64,000 nt of DNA from Chromera velia (taxonomy: Eukaryota; Sar; Chromeraceae), in contig JAHBMJ010001890.1 of assembly GCA_018398765.1 (NCBI GenBank), positions 20,041-84,040 of the forward strand, in the 5' to 3' direction. Within the stretch, counting starts at the first letter, position 1. Each line of letters opens with the position of its first letter. The translations under genes were made by a program, and so were the position numbers. A model generated the notes under the pieces. The model saw only the letters and a program-made list of their open reading frames with translations. It did not search any database and was not told the origin of the DNA. Below are positions 1-12,342 of the stretch, one piece after another.

Positions 1-1118
1 TGGGGTGTACCGGCAGGGCGGGAGACGAACGGAGCGGGACGATATTCGGAAGACGAATCTGTGTACAATGACTCAACTGGGGCGGTTGTAGAAGAACTCT
101 GGAGAGAATAAGATCGCCAGAGGGCCCAAAGCCAGGTTAGGAAAGCAACAAGAAGTCCAAACTTGACTACGAATGAAGCACTCACAGTCCCTTTGCGCCT
201 CTGCGCCATCTTTCTGTTCAAATAGTTCCTTCTTCAATTTTTTCCAAGGAGGGAACACAGCTAGGCAACTGTGGAAGTGTGGTAGATCGAGTGTATCTCT
301 TTCAGGGCTGTTGTCAGAGCTTGAAGGAAAATCAGCACTCACGCAAAAGAAAGACACTGGTCCATACGCCCAGCAGCCGACAGTTTCAAGGGGCTTTTTC
401 ATGCACAGCGTCAGACTGCATCGGAACTGAATGTTGACTCAGAATCATCTGATATGAATGATCGATCGAGATCGATCCAATCATTTGATGTCCAGACACA
501 CGCCGGATATTGGCACCTCGAGCAGAAGGGGGCCGCGGCCCCGGGCGCGCCAGATCTCGGGTCCGGGCCCCCGCTTAACGTGGGCCCATCGTGGGCCCCG
601 GCATGCAGCCGATTTTTTGCCGCGATTGTGAGGGCGTCTCCAAAAAAGGCACCACGCACACAAACACAGAGAGTCAGGCAGACCGACTGCATGGCTCGAG
701 TATGTAGAGCCCCACTGCTTCCACAAAACAGTGATCCTCACATGAGCGTTTCCTTTTCTCTTCGTTATTGTATACACTCGATCACCTCAGCAGTGCAGTA
801 CAACCTTAGTCTAAAGTTTATGGTCGGAAGTTTCCCAAAACGAAAGCCGGAGCGGTTTGACTCAAGCGCTTTATCAGTCGTTCGTCGAGGAAACAAACGA
901 AGGAGAGCCCAAGAGAACGGTCGAAGTCTTGAGTAATAAGTGGAACGCGGGCAAGGACAGGAAGGGAGGCAAGCTTCCCCTCTGCCTTTCACTCTAAGAC
1001 CCCCTCATCCTCTTGAGGGAGATCTGACCTTACTGAAGTGAAGTGAGCTGATCTCGGTTGGCGTTATCTCTTGAAGTAAGCGGACCGGGAAGAACACCGA
1101 ATTAGAAAGAGGAGGAGG
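1..1118. other. upstream non-coding stretch, no gene recognised
   Basis: I see no exon here with a recognisable product. The short reading frames on both strands lack splice context or family motifs. A GC-rich patch near 510-610 is dense in palindromic six- and eight-base words (see findings). The rest is ordinary mixed-composition sequence. Confidence 0.5.
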
Positions 1119-1268
1119 ATGACGGAGGCAGAAAAGGATAAAGGAAAAGAGATGGGCACTCTTCTCGAAAAAGAGAAAAAGAGAGGAGGGGGCCTTCTCG
1201 GTCTGGAAATGCCCGGAATGGACAGGGACGGAGAGGAGAACACCGAGGAAGGGGAACCTCCTCTCATG
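1119..1268 (+). CDS. possible first coding exon of the PNPOx-like gene
   Basis: An ATG follows a purine-rich leader and opens 50 codons of charged, Glu/Lys-rich sequence. The frame ends at a phase-0 donor of the type used throughout this window (GTCGGCTTGTCTG). Splicing to the acceptor at 1730 would keep the downstream frame open and give a product of about 290 residues. Without this exon the gene would start at an ATG lying exactly on an acceptor, which favours an upstream exon, coding or not. Another candidate exon near 1424-1448 would put the next exon into a frame that soon stops, so I did not use it. No homology supports this exon. Confidence 0.4.
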
Positions 1269-1730
1269 GTCGGCTTGTCTGTCTGTCTGTCTGTCTGTTT
1301 CTGTTTGCATGTCTTTCCATCTGTCTATTCGTCTTCTGCCCATAGTCTATCTGTTATCGCCATTCATCGTTCTGTTATGCGCTCCTTCGGCCTGATGCTC
1401 TTGTCGCCTTCTTCCCCCGCAGGAGCTTCAGTTTCCCTCGCTGAATGGTTGTAGATGTCGACTCTCCCCTTTCTCTCTGTTTCCCTCTTACTTGCTCAAC
1501 TCGAATTCCATCCCACTGTCTGTCCTCCATCTCTCGTGCTGCTCCGCTCGAGTCGCGTGACTGCCTCTTCCCGTCCCCGGATGAACACGAAGGCGATTTC
1601 CTTCCATCTGCCTCCTCGCTTCTTCTATCTGTGCTCCACTCTCTTCCCGTTATTAATACTTCCTCTTTGTCTTGCCTACCCATCTGTCTTCACTCCTTCT
1701 GCTGGTCCCTCCCCTCCGTTCACTCTCCAG

Positions 1731-4700
1731 ATGCCCGCAAGCACCATGGCAGCGTCATCAAAATCCCCCGCACCCTCTTCTGGTCAGTTAGTCAGTCCCC
1801 GCCAATGAGTCCCTTCTTGTTTCTGCACAGAAACGGCTGTCATTTCGGCAGTTCTTTTTGTCTCTGCTTTGGATCTTCTTGCGGTCTTTTCTCTTACATG
1901 GTTTTCTGCGGCCGGCAAGTATCTGTGCGTTTGCGCGTTTGTCCGTGGAGCTGCCCATCGATTCTCCATTCACGCCCACGACCCCCCCCCCGATGCCCGT
2001 GTTTGCGCCTGCACCCACTACCCTCACCCATGCATGCATGGACCTGTGCAGGATCGGCAGCCTCTCTGAAACCGGAAGAGGAGTCAGTCGATTAGTCAAT
2101 TGATCTGGGTGGGGTTCTTTTCTTTTCGCCTAAGGAGCGTAATCCCCGTCCTCATCCGATTGTCTTGAGAGAGAGCCAGTGTCAGGGTAGCACAGCGCAT
2201 TCGAGCTATTCATTTTCATTCAGAATCATGTACAGAAAATGACTGTTTGAAAATGAATGCATACGAGAGCCATTGTGAGGGTAGCACACCGCATTCGAGC
2301 TATTCATGGATTGAGTGGATCGCGACAGGCTTAATTCAGCAGAAATACTCCCATGCAGTATGTGATCTTTCTTCCTTTCTGAAGCCGATGACGATTGAGA
2401 GAGAGCATCGGTGCTGAGTTGAGGGTGCAGTGGCGGTCGAAATGTTGGTGACGCGTTTCGTTTCGTTTTCCCTTTCCGTCCCTACTTTGCCGTCTCCAGA
2501 AGCGAATCCCACAATGTGATGTAATGATATGAATATGAACTGATTGGACGCGATGCCTGTCTCCATCCCTCTATCTGCAGGTGGGGAAATTTCCAATTAA
2601 GTTTTGATCCAGCAGGATATGTGAGTCGGCCATCTGACTTTTATCAGCAGCTCGCTCAGCTTTTCGTTTGTGGAGAGGCTCTTTCTCTGCGCTGCCTTTG
2701 TGTTAATGCATTGCCGTTCCTCCCTTTGTCATCTGTCGTTTCAACTGATCGGTGTGACTCCTTCTCGTCGTGTTGTGTGTGGGTGCTTCCACGACTCTTT
2801 CTTCTATCGTCCCGTGCGGTAGGGAAGGAAAGAGAATGAATGGCAAAATAGGGAGGGCGGTTTTCTTCTGCCCTGACCGAGATGGATGGTCTGTCTGAAA
2901 TTGGGAGGCAGAAGGGAGACATCTGCAGAATTAAGGGGAAGGGGGGTGAGGGCCCCGTTCGAAGGGAAAAGACGAGAGGGGAGCCAGAAGGTTCAACCAA
3001 CTGAGAGAGGAATTTTGACGGAGCGAGGGCGGCTGTTTGGAGGGAGAGGCATGAGCAAAGAAACGAAAGCCCACCGCCAAGGAAAGCACACTGTCCTAAG
3101 AGGACCTCAATCAGTCAAACGAATCACTGCACTCTCTTTTTTGTGTTGAGTGCATGGTGCGTTCTTCGAGGGTATCTTAGCTTTCTTACGTTCGCCTACC
3201 CGTGTGTCTGTGTGTCTGTCTGTCGCAGGTACGGTGGGAGAATGTGACGTCGTCCACGCTGCCTTCTCAAGTTGTTCGGTCCGTCCGTTGTTCGTTTCTC
3301 TGTTTGATTCGATTCGTTGCTTTTGTTCTTTCTGTTGATGGTCTTTCTCTTTTGTCTCGTCTACTCATGGGGTGTTTCGGGACTTTTATTTCTCTCTCTC
3401 TCTTGCTTGTCGAATTCCGAAAATTTGTGTTGTTTTTTGTTTCCTTGAAGGAAGCAGAGTGCGGACAGCATGCACGCTTTTAGTTGCAGTCTATTTTGGC
3501 AATACACTCGTTTCTGCATCTATCTGCCTGCCTGCCTGTATGGGAAGAACACCCATACTGCTCTTTTTGCGGACGCGCTTCTTTCTTTTAATTCTCTACT
3601 TTCTTTTCTGCCTGTTCATGCCGTCTTTCCTGTCTGCCTGTCTTTTTGCCTGCAGAACCTTGTGCACTGCCAATCACTGCGTGTACGCTACGGCGAACAA
3701 CAACATTCCTCATCTTTCTTTGATGATCTTCACGTATTTGTCTGCAATTCAAGACGATGACATCTGCATGCGCACTCTGGGAAATGTGCCTGAACCGGGG
3801 TCCCCTTCCGATGGTCTGTCTGTTTTTTTACCTACAGAATTCGTATGAAAATAAACGCCTGAACCGGGGTCCCCTTCCGATGGTCTGTCTCTCTGTTGTT
3901 TACGTTTACGTGCCTAGCTTCCTGTGCTTCATTTCTTAGCCACACATGAGGTAGTAGAAATACTCACAAAGCTCTACATGCTTGCGTATGAGAAAGGAAG
4001 AGCCAAGGTGTGAAAGGGCTGCGCGTTGTCTCCTTCCTCTTCCACTCCTCTTTTGTTCACCTTTTTTTTGTTTCGCCCCCCCCACCCCCGCCGTCGCGTA
4101 TGTTTCCGGTGTTGTGACTTGTCTCTCACTGCCTGCTTTTTCTGGTCCCAGCAAAGGAAAGGAAAGAGTCATCTGAAAAAGATCTTCATTTGCTCGTCTA
4201 TCCCCTCTCGGTCTGTCGCTCGCCTCGCCTGACTGTCCATCTATCCTTTCAGTTCACTGACACCTCTTAATTCTTTCTGTCTGTGTGTTCTTTGCAACGG
4301 CTTGCTTGCTTGCAGGGAAATCACGACACAGGCCGGGTGGGTCTTTTCTGTTCTTTTCTGTTGTTCTTCTTCTTTTTTTTGGTTCCTGCAGTTGTCTGCA
4401 CAGTGCCTTCAACAGCTTTATGTGTCTGTCTTCGTTTTGCCCGAAGAAAGTCCGTTTCTTTTCTGTGCTGCTATTTGACCGACCTGCGCATGTATGGGCC
4501 TGATGGGTTTGCTTCTCTCTTTTCTGAGATGAGTCCGAACGCAGAAATCGATGCGCGTTCGCCCATGGGCCCCTGTTCCCTCTCTTCTCTTCTTTCCTGC
4601 ATGCTGTTCTGTCAGATTGCACGAGTGTGAATGAATGCCAGTGTATTGTAAGGTCCGGCGTGGGTGAATAATTCTCCGGGACCTCATAACACCCTACCTG

Positions 4701-6787
4701 CCTTCCTTTCTTCTTCTTTTCCCCTACAGGGGTGATGATTTTTTCAACGCGGAAAGACACGAAGAAGTTTCAGGTGCGTCGGTCGGTTCCCGAACCCCTT
4801 GCTTTATTGCTAGTTCTCTCTCACGATTTTTGTTCTCTTTCTTGTGCATGTGTCGCCTCCCTCCGTCCCTACCTGCCTTAGGCGTGCGTCCCTTTCTTTC
4901 TCAATCACTCCCCCCTTCGCTCTTGCGCTCGCTCTCTAGGTCCCGCCCGCATCCATTCTCTCTTTTCTTTTGCCTGCACCTTTGCCCGTTTGTCTCCTTT
5001 TTTATCTTTCTGCCTGCTTCTTCATCTCTTGGTCTCTGTTTTTATTTTCCTCCCTGTTTTTGTATCTGTTCGTCTCTTTCTTCGTCTGCATCATGGCTCC
5101 CCTCCCTCCCTCCCTTCCTGCAGGACATCATCCAAAATCCGACTCACGTCGCAGTGATGGTCCGTCTGTGCGTCCGTCTGTGTGCTTGGTTGCTTTTGGC
5201 ATTCATGCCATGAAGGGTCGCCTTCGGTGGCAGAAGGAAGGAAGCCTTTCTCTGTTGGGTCCTTTTGCCTTTTCTCTGTGAACGAATCAGTTTGACTTGC
5301 CGAAGAATGATCGAGTCGTCAATCAGTCTTTCCTTTCCTTTCAGGTGCAGGCGCATCATCCATCATTCTTATGATTGTTCACCGCTACGTGTCTTCTGTT
5401 CTTCAATGCAAGTGGAATTGTTCATCCATCTGTTTGCATGACTGTCTTGCCTGCTGCTGACCTCCCTCCTGCAGGTCCACGATTTTGGCGAGAGGAGAAA
5501 TCCGGATGAAAAGCCTCCCGAAGAGAAGGATCGAATTTCGATCACCATGACAGGGTGAGGGGGGGAAGTGAGCCCGTGGGTGGTCAAGATGTGCGGTTGT
5601 AGGGGTGTGTGGAAGTGGGGTTTGAGGTACTGAGCGGCTGTGCCACGCGTGTTTCTTCGTCTGAGTGCTTGTGTGTGTGTTTGTTTGTCAGTCTATCTGT
5701 GTGTCGGTTCTGGTCTATATACAGATTGTAGAAGTCTGTGCGTGCGTGTATCCATAAGTTTTGTATGTGTGTCATACGAGTGGGGGAGAGAGAGAGAGAG
5801 CTTCAGTGAGTCCCTGAGTGAGAGCGCGTGCTCTCTCCGTCAGTCTGTTGGTTTTGCTGTCTCTTTGGAAAACACCTTTTCCGCCTCTTCTCCCTACAAT
5901 TTCTTTATTTTGATCTCCCATTCTAACGCAACGTTCTCTCCAACTTCCATCACTCTTTCGAACTTATACCCCCACCCTCTGGATGCATGTTTCCTTCTGT
6001 GCAGTGAAATGCAAACAGTGCACAACGCTGCGCTGCGAGAAAAATACAGGGTGATTCATGAACAGGCAAACCCCACTTACTCACAGGTATGCTGCTTTTA
6101 TGTTTGTTTTGTATCTGTATGCTTGTCTTTTCCTCTCGGGACCGCTTTTCCGTCGTCGTTTCTTCAGCGGACCCTCGATTTTGCGTCTGTCTGCCTGTTC
6201 GTTTTTCGGGCTGCTTGGAACGTCTATGTTTCTTTCTACATGCCTGTCTGTCTGTCTGTCTGTCTGTCTGCCTCTCTCTCTCTCTTTGTGTGTGTGTGTG
6301 TGTGTGTGCGTGCGTGCGCGCGCGCGTGTGTGGATGCAGTTCATCAAAGGCGAGGGAGTCGTCATAGTCAAATTTGTCATTCGAGCTGTGAGGTGGAGCA
6401 ATGTGAGTCAGTCGAGCTAGTAGCATTTTCTTTCTTTCTTGTATCGTGTTTCAATCACCCGCCCTTCTTGCATTCAATGTCTCTCGCTTCGGTCGAGAAT
6501 TCTCTGCTTGCGTTGTGGAGCTTGTATTGCGGGATAAGCACTCTGCAGGAACCTTGTGTTCTTTCCATGTTTTCTCCCGCGCTCCCTGCCTCCGGGAAGT
6601 GAGTCTATGCTTTTCTCTGTCTGCTCCTGCGAGAGTTTGCTTTGCTGCGTTGCTTGCCAGACTGATGGCCCGACAAAGTGCTTCTTCCTTCCTTCCTTGC
6701 TTGTGTGCGAGCCTGCAGGTCCGTGACGAGATCAAGCAGTGGGAATTCGACCCTCTCACGCCCCTGCCTCTTCAGAGATTCGTCTGA
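1731..6787 (+). CDS. membrane-anchored PNPOx-like (FMN-binding split-barrel) protein, 10 exons
   Basis: Exons by splice signals and phase: 1731-1782, 1831-1919, 3229-3278, 3656-3813, 4730-4773, 5124-5159, 5475-5554, 6005-6086, 6340-6402, 6719-6787. All junctions keep frame, giving 240 residues and a TGA stop. Residues about 18-46 form one hydrophobic segment, so a signal anchor is likely. The remainder follows the pyridoxamine 5'-phosphate oxidase-like family: LPSQVVRTL, then PHLSLMIFTYL, FSTRKDTKKFQ, the segment NPTHVAVMVHDF, NPTYSQFIKGEG, and a final W-F-x-P-L stretch. These match the small eukaryotic PNPOx-like proteins (yeast YLR456W/YPR172W type) better than true PNPO. Members of this fold usually bind FMN, but the substrate here is unknown. 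The insertion between the YL strand and FSTRKD is longer than usual. The donor of exon 4 is duplicated just downstream. Confidence 0.85.
2171..2307. repeat. 43-bp direct duplication with a 51-bp filler, inside intron 2 of the PNPOx-like gene
   Basis: Two copies (2171-2213 and 2265-2307) share the core CGCATTCGAGCTATTCAT and differ at a few positions. The filler contains CAGAATCATG and a GAAAATGA motif. It resembles the junction duplications elsewhere in the window but is not at a splice site. Confidence 0.8.
3788..3890 (+). repeat. duplicated exon-4 splice donor
   Basis: The last 26 bases of exon 4 and the first 8 of the intron (3788-3821) recur at 3857-3890, identical over 34 bases. The 35-base filler contains a poly-T/CTACAG acceptor-like stretch, then GAATTC and GTATGAAAATAAACG directly before the second copy. 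Use of the first donor keeps the family frame. The second donor could act as a cryptic or alternative site. Confidence 0.9.
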
Positions 6788-7594
6788 TTAATTTGAACAG
6801 ACAGAGAGAGGGGAGAGAGGAGAGGGAAGGCAGGGAGGGAGGTGTGGTCGCACGGTCGTGGGTGGGTGGGGTGGGTGGACGGGTGTAAAAAGACAAGGGA
6901 AGTAGAGGCACCTGTCGTGCTGTCTTTCTCCGTTGATTGATGTCTTTGTGCGTGCTGAAGTACTCGCAGTTTTTCATCACTTCAATGAATGAAAGGAAGA
7001 AGCAGAGAAAATGCCAACCGACAGGAAGGCATGGAAGGTGGCTGGAGTTGCTGAAAGAAGCGGCTCTTTCTCTCTCTCTTTGTGTAGACTCGGGGAGGCC
7101 TTCCAAGGGGAGAGATGGGACGGGAGGGATTGGAGAAATGGGGCTGCTCTCTCATTCTTTGCGTCGTCTCCTCTCTTTCTTTCTTTCTGAGAACTGTCCT
7201 TTCCTTCCCTTTCCTTCCCGTCTGTGAGGGTCCGTCTCTCTCTCTCTCTCTCTCATTTACTTACTTACTTAGTCAGTCTCCCCTCCCCTTTGTCCTTCTC
7301 TTCTCCTCTCCCTCTCTTTTGCGTCTGCCTTTCACACAAAATTCGCAGTGATGGCGACGCACGCAGTGCAGTCACTTATTTACTCAGAGGTGGAGGATGC
7401 AACTGGGAGTGGAGGAGGATATATGGAGCATGTATGAATTGTCTCTCTCTATGCCTCTATGCAGTCAGTCGGTCGGTCAGTCAGCCGTTCATTTAGCCAG
7501 CTCGGTCTGCACCGAGACCATGATTTTTTTTTCTTTGTATCAGTACGTAGCACCATCCATGCCGGTAGAAAGAAAGAAAGAAAGGATGTAATTC

Positions 7595-7865
7595 AACAAG
7601 AAAGCTTGTGTGCCTGCCTGTCTGCATCTGCGGGGCTAGATCTAAGTCTCTCCTTCCGTCTCTCTGGATGCCCAGAGGCTACAGGGAGGTCTTGGCTCGG
7701 TCCCAGACAGGCGACTGGATTAGATCGGACAACAAGAAAGCTTGTGTGCCTGCCTGTCTGCATCTGCGGGGCTAGATCTAAGTCTCTCCTTCCGTCTCTC
7801 TGGATGCCCAGAGGCTACAGGGAGGTCTTGGCTCGGTCCCAGACAGGCGACTGGATTAGATCGGA
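7595..7865. repeat. 136-bp perfect tandem duplication
   Basis: The unit starting AACAAGAAAGCTTG at 7595 is repeated head-to-tail from 7731. I found no mismatch over about 135 bases, so the duplication is recent, or is an assembly artefact. Confidence 0.9.
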
Positions 7866-10800
7866 TCATGCAAGCGTGCGTCAGCAAAGGTTGACTGCTC
7901 TGTGAGCAGGAAGGTCACCGCTGTGACTGTCACAACTGATAATGACAAGATAGACAACAAACAAATTCGTAATGACAGAGCACAAAGGAGTGAGTGCGTG
8001 CGGTCAGAAGGCAAGGCGCGAAAGATCTGTCTGGCCTTGCTACGACAGGTTCGGGCTTTTTTTTTTTCATGTACTCAGAAGGAATGAAGGAGGGCTTGTG
8101 CGAGCAACGAGTCAAGGGAAGAGAGGAGATAGGAGGTGGCTGACTCATGTCTGTTTGTTGGGGTTGGGTTGGAGGGAAGGGCACTGGTTGCCAAATGAAG
8201 GAAACCCGTAATGAATAGATCTACGTTCTCTTCTAATTGATTCTCCCCACTCACTGTTATGTTCTTCCAGCAAGAAGATGATCGAAGGATTGCTTAGGGT
8301 GAGGGGGTGAGAGGGGAACATCGGATTGCATGCAGTGAGCTGGTGGATGGACAAAAAAGTCACCTTGCTCTCTATCAGTTTCTTTCATTCATCATTTTTT
8401 TGAGTACTTTCTTTAAGAGTACCCGCTTCTGTCTCTTCTCTTCTCTCTCTTCATTTCGTGAGGCACTCAGGTTTGTGGCCTATTGCTTGTCGTCACATTC
8501 TCTGCTGTGATTCCTGTCTCGACACTCTATGCTTGTTGCGTTTTGTACTTTACGTGTCACTCTCCTTTTTCTCTTTGTCTCTCTGGCCCTTCTTTCTGTC
8601 TGTCTGTCTGCCAATATCGCGCTTGCGTGTGACAGACACGACACCCCCTTGGATTGGGAATTTCTCCTTTTTCTGTCTTTCTCTCCGCATGTCTATCTGT
8701 CTGGATGGATGGATGGGTGACTGCTTCCTTTTTGAGGGACGGGAAATCGGATGTGAAAAACAGCCCGTGATAGGAGGCCTTTTCTTCCTTCCTTCCTTCC
8801 TTCCTTCCTTTATTCTTCCTTCTTGCCTTCCTGTCTGTTCGTCTGTCTATCTGGCAGGTTTGTCTCAACAAAAGAAGGCTGTAAATAAGAAAGGGACGGT
8901 AAGACATAGCAAGAGGAAGCGGGAAGGTCTTTTGGCGCCCTGTCTTCCTTTCTTTCTCTGTTTCTTAAACGTGCCCGAAGAAAAGAAAACTGAGACAAAT
9001 GTATGGATAGACAGACACGCGGATTTTGCCTTCCTTTCTTCCATGTGTGCGTAATGTGCGTTTCTTTATTTCCCCTCTCTGTTCTGGCAAGGTTGAGCGA
9101 AGAAGAAACGAAACGCAGATGGATGGTCAATCAGTCTCTCAATTCTTCTCTCTCTTCTCTCTTCTAACGGGGGAAGGAGGGAGCGAGGGAGGAGAAAAGA
9201 AAGAGAGGCCTTTACCGACCGAAAGAAACAAAGAAAAGAAAATTACGCATCCAGACAGAAGGGACGACTCGTGAGGACTCCATCTTTTCTTCATTCTTTG
9301 CCACCCGAGTTGTTGTCATGGATTCTAAATACTTTCTTTCCCCCTGTCCCCTCTCAAGATCTATCCTTGGCATGTGATGAAAGAAACAAAACATGTTTTT
9401 TTGTCAACACCTGCGTGTGCTCGCATCCTCTCCCTCCCTTTGTTCGCCTTCCTTTTCTTCCTTCTGGTTTTAAGTGTACATCCAGTCCTGCGTGCATGCA
9501 TGCAATTGGTTTGTAGTGTGCTCTCTCTCGCTATGTGTTGTGTTGTGTGCCTGTGTCTCTGTCTGTGCATTTCTCTTTCGCTTTAAAATCTATGTATCTG
9601 TCCTCCATCTGCTTTCTTCGCTTCACTTGGCGATTGAGTGAATCGGATGGCAATTGGAGTGAGGTAGGGAGACGGGGTGGGGGGCATCCGAAGTGAATTA
9701 AAATAATAAAATTGGAAAACAGCGCAATCAAGACAGAGAAGAAATGGACCCCGGTGAAAGTGTCTGTCTTTCATGCGGAAGGTCCCCGACTGCCACCATC
9801 CTTCCTTCCTTTGCCCCTGTTTCTTGTCTGTCTCGTCGCCTGAATCTTCATTCCTTCCTTTCTTCTTTCTTGATCGCTTCTTTTGATTCCTTCCTTGATT
9901 CTTGACGACTTGGTTCCTTGTGCGTCGAAGACGAAAAAGAGAAGCAAGTCTTTGTTTGTTTCCTCCTGTCAATGTCTGTCAATGGGTTTGCAAATGTTCT
10001 TCCTCTTTCGGTGCGACGGTTGGTGTGGATGCATACACAGAGAAAGAGAGCAATTCTTTTTCTCTTTATTTCGCCTCTTTTGCAGACCGGAAAGGGGCGA
10101 CTAGGAAGGGGGTGGAGTTGAGGGAATGAATCAAGTCAAAGGACATAAATTCATGCAGTGCGGAAGTGAAAAATGAAACGCGAATGAACTAACCACCCTT
10201 TAATTCCCTCTTTCGTTTCTTTTCTTTCGATCGTTGGGGGAATCAAGGGAAGGAGGAAGACTGTATTCCTCTTCCCCGTGCGTTCTCCGCTCCTCCCTCC
10301 CTCTCTGCAAAATAACATGCCGGCATCCCTGTGAGCCCATCAAAAGAAAACAATCCCGTCCAAACAATTTCATCAAGACAGCAGATCGACGGAAGATCAT
10401 TGGACCATCCGTCGCTCTCTTTTCCCTTCCCCAGACGCGATCCTTGTCTCTCTCATTTTTTCTTTCCCTCTTTCTTTCTTTTCTGTTGACTCCAAGTACG
10501 AAAGCAATGAGACCGAAGGGAGACAGTTTGACAAGGAAAGCGGAAAATCGGCAGGGAGAGAGAGGAGGGCCTCGATCTTTCAACGGGTTGCCCGACCTGA
10601 ATGTCTGTCTGACAGATCGATTGACTGTTTCTCTTGAAGTTTCGGCCAGATAACAAATAAATGGGTGTCCAAAAGGTCGACGAAAGAGTCAAGAATGAAA
10701 GAGAACGAATGAAATTGAAGGTCGGCTTGAAACGAAACGAAATGAAATGAAAGTAAGGCACTGACCGACTTGGCCTGACCATCTAGGTCTCTCTCTGTTC

Positions 10801-12296
10801 GTCTGTTTGTTTTCTGTCTGCTTTCTCCGCTCCGTTCTTCCTCTGCAGACAGCTTCCCCCTCCTCCTATCTTGTCGGCACTGCGTTTTGTAGAAAAGCAC
10901 AATGACTGGGTGTACTGTGCAGATGTTTCGTGTGCATCTGCACAATCTTTCCTCCTGCCTTCCTGCCCCCTTTTATTCTGTCTGTTCGTCTTTTATGTTT
11001 TCTGTCCCGCCCCAGCTATACGCAGAGTGCTTTTGCTTGCTTGCCTGACTGACTGATCCGGCGACTCGATCTATCCATCCATCAAGGTGGATGGATCGGA
11101 TTTAACCCCGTCCTCTTTGTTGCTTACTTACATGCATGCTGCCCCGTTTGATCTTGCTGCCTCTCTTTCTGTCTTAATTGCGTCGTGCTACCGGAAAGGG
11201 GGCAATCAGAGGTATGTTCCGAAAAAGAAAAGAAAAGAAAAGTCGATCATCTCGATGATATTTTGACAGATCGATTGATGCCTTCCTCCCTCCCAGCCTT
11301 CTTCCCTCGACCCTTCCCTTTATTGATTGACCGATCCACCGTGCAGATCCGATTTCCGGATGCAGGCGGACACAAAGTCTTACGAGAGAGAGAGAGAGAG
11401 GCGAAATATACAATGAGAGGGGGGAAGAGGAAGCGAAGTTTTTGAAAAGAAATGCATGAGTGCAAACTAATTCAAGCGATCGGTCGGCTGATCGATTGAG
11501 TAATCAATTTAAGTTCTTGCTTCTGCTTCTTGTTTGCCAGTCGCTTTCAACGTTTTCTTTGTAAAGTTGCCAAGATGCATGCCAGAGAGTATGTAGTGCT
11601 GTTGCAATGAGTCAACTTTTGAATGACATGAATATTAAAACGTGACTACCATGTCACTGCAATACGACTGCATACATGTAATAACCGACGTTTATAGGCC
11701 TTCGACGGCCTAAATTAATATATATACAAAAAAAATCTTTTTTTTTTTTTTTAGTCAACTGTCTATAGCAAACTGTGAGAGAGACTAGGACTAGGACTAG
11801 TAGTAAGAATATGTAGTTGTTTTTTATGCAGCACTTGAAAAATAAAAACTAGAATAAAAAACTTGTTCCTAGACTTGTTCGTTCTTTTTTATGTTGTATA
11901 GGCTATATAGCTGTACGAGATAAATCAAAAATCTAGTTTATGAAAATTAATTAATCAATTGCGTATTATGCAGCGTATAATTTTTGAACGTTTTCCTTAA
12001 GTGTTTTTCTAACTAGCTTTTTTTTAAACCCTAATATGATGGAGATGATCTGGAGTTATCTAAGGATCGAACTATTCCTAGATCGAGCTCTTCAGATATA
12101 TTCGATTAGACCTCTAACTTAAGTGCGTTTAAATGGATCAAGCTCCAAACATCTCCAAACTAGACATTAATTTGGATCGAGCAGTTAATATACCAGCAGC
12201 GTAACGGGCTAGGTAACCGGCTATATTATGAATGGTTATGAATGATCTTACATCTAAAACTATAACTAAAACTATAAGCTACTAAGAAGTTTTATA

Positions 12297-12342
12297 TATG
12301 ATACTACTATTATGATGATAGTACTATGATAGTAGTATCATA
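12297..12342. repeat. perfect 14-bp inverted repeat (hairpin)
   Basis: The arms TATGATACTACTAT (12297-12310) and ATAGTAGTATCATA (12329-12342) are perfect reverse complements around an 18-base spacer in AT-rich DNA. It could be a remnant of a small inverted-repeat element. No flanking target duplication is obvious. Confidence 0.7.

Noticed and set aside
1424-1448. Small exon feeding a frame that reads DARKHHGSVIKIPRTLFW in the exon at 1731
   Set aside because: That frame meets a stop at the next splice junction, while the MPASTMAASS frame continues through nine more exons of the PNPOx fold.
3733-3752. A 20-base intron in the PNPOx-like gene
   Set aside because: A different phase of exon 3 (donor at 3279) leaves the exon fully open and yields the family motif SLMIFTYL, so no mini-intron is needed.
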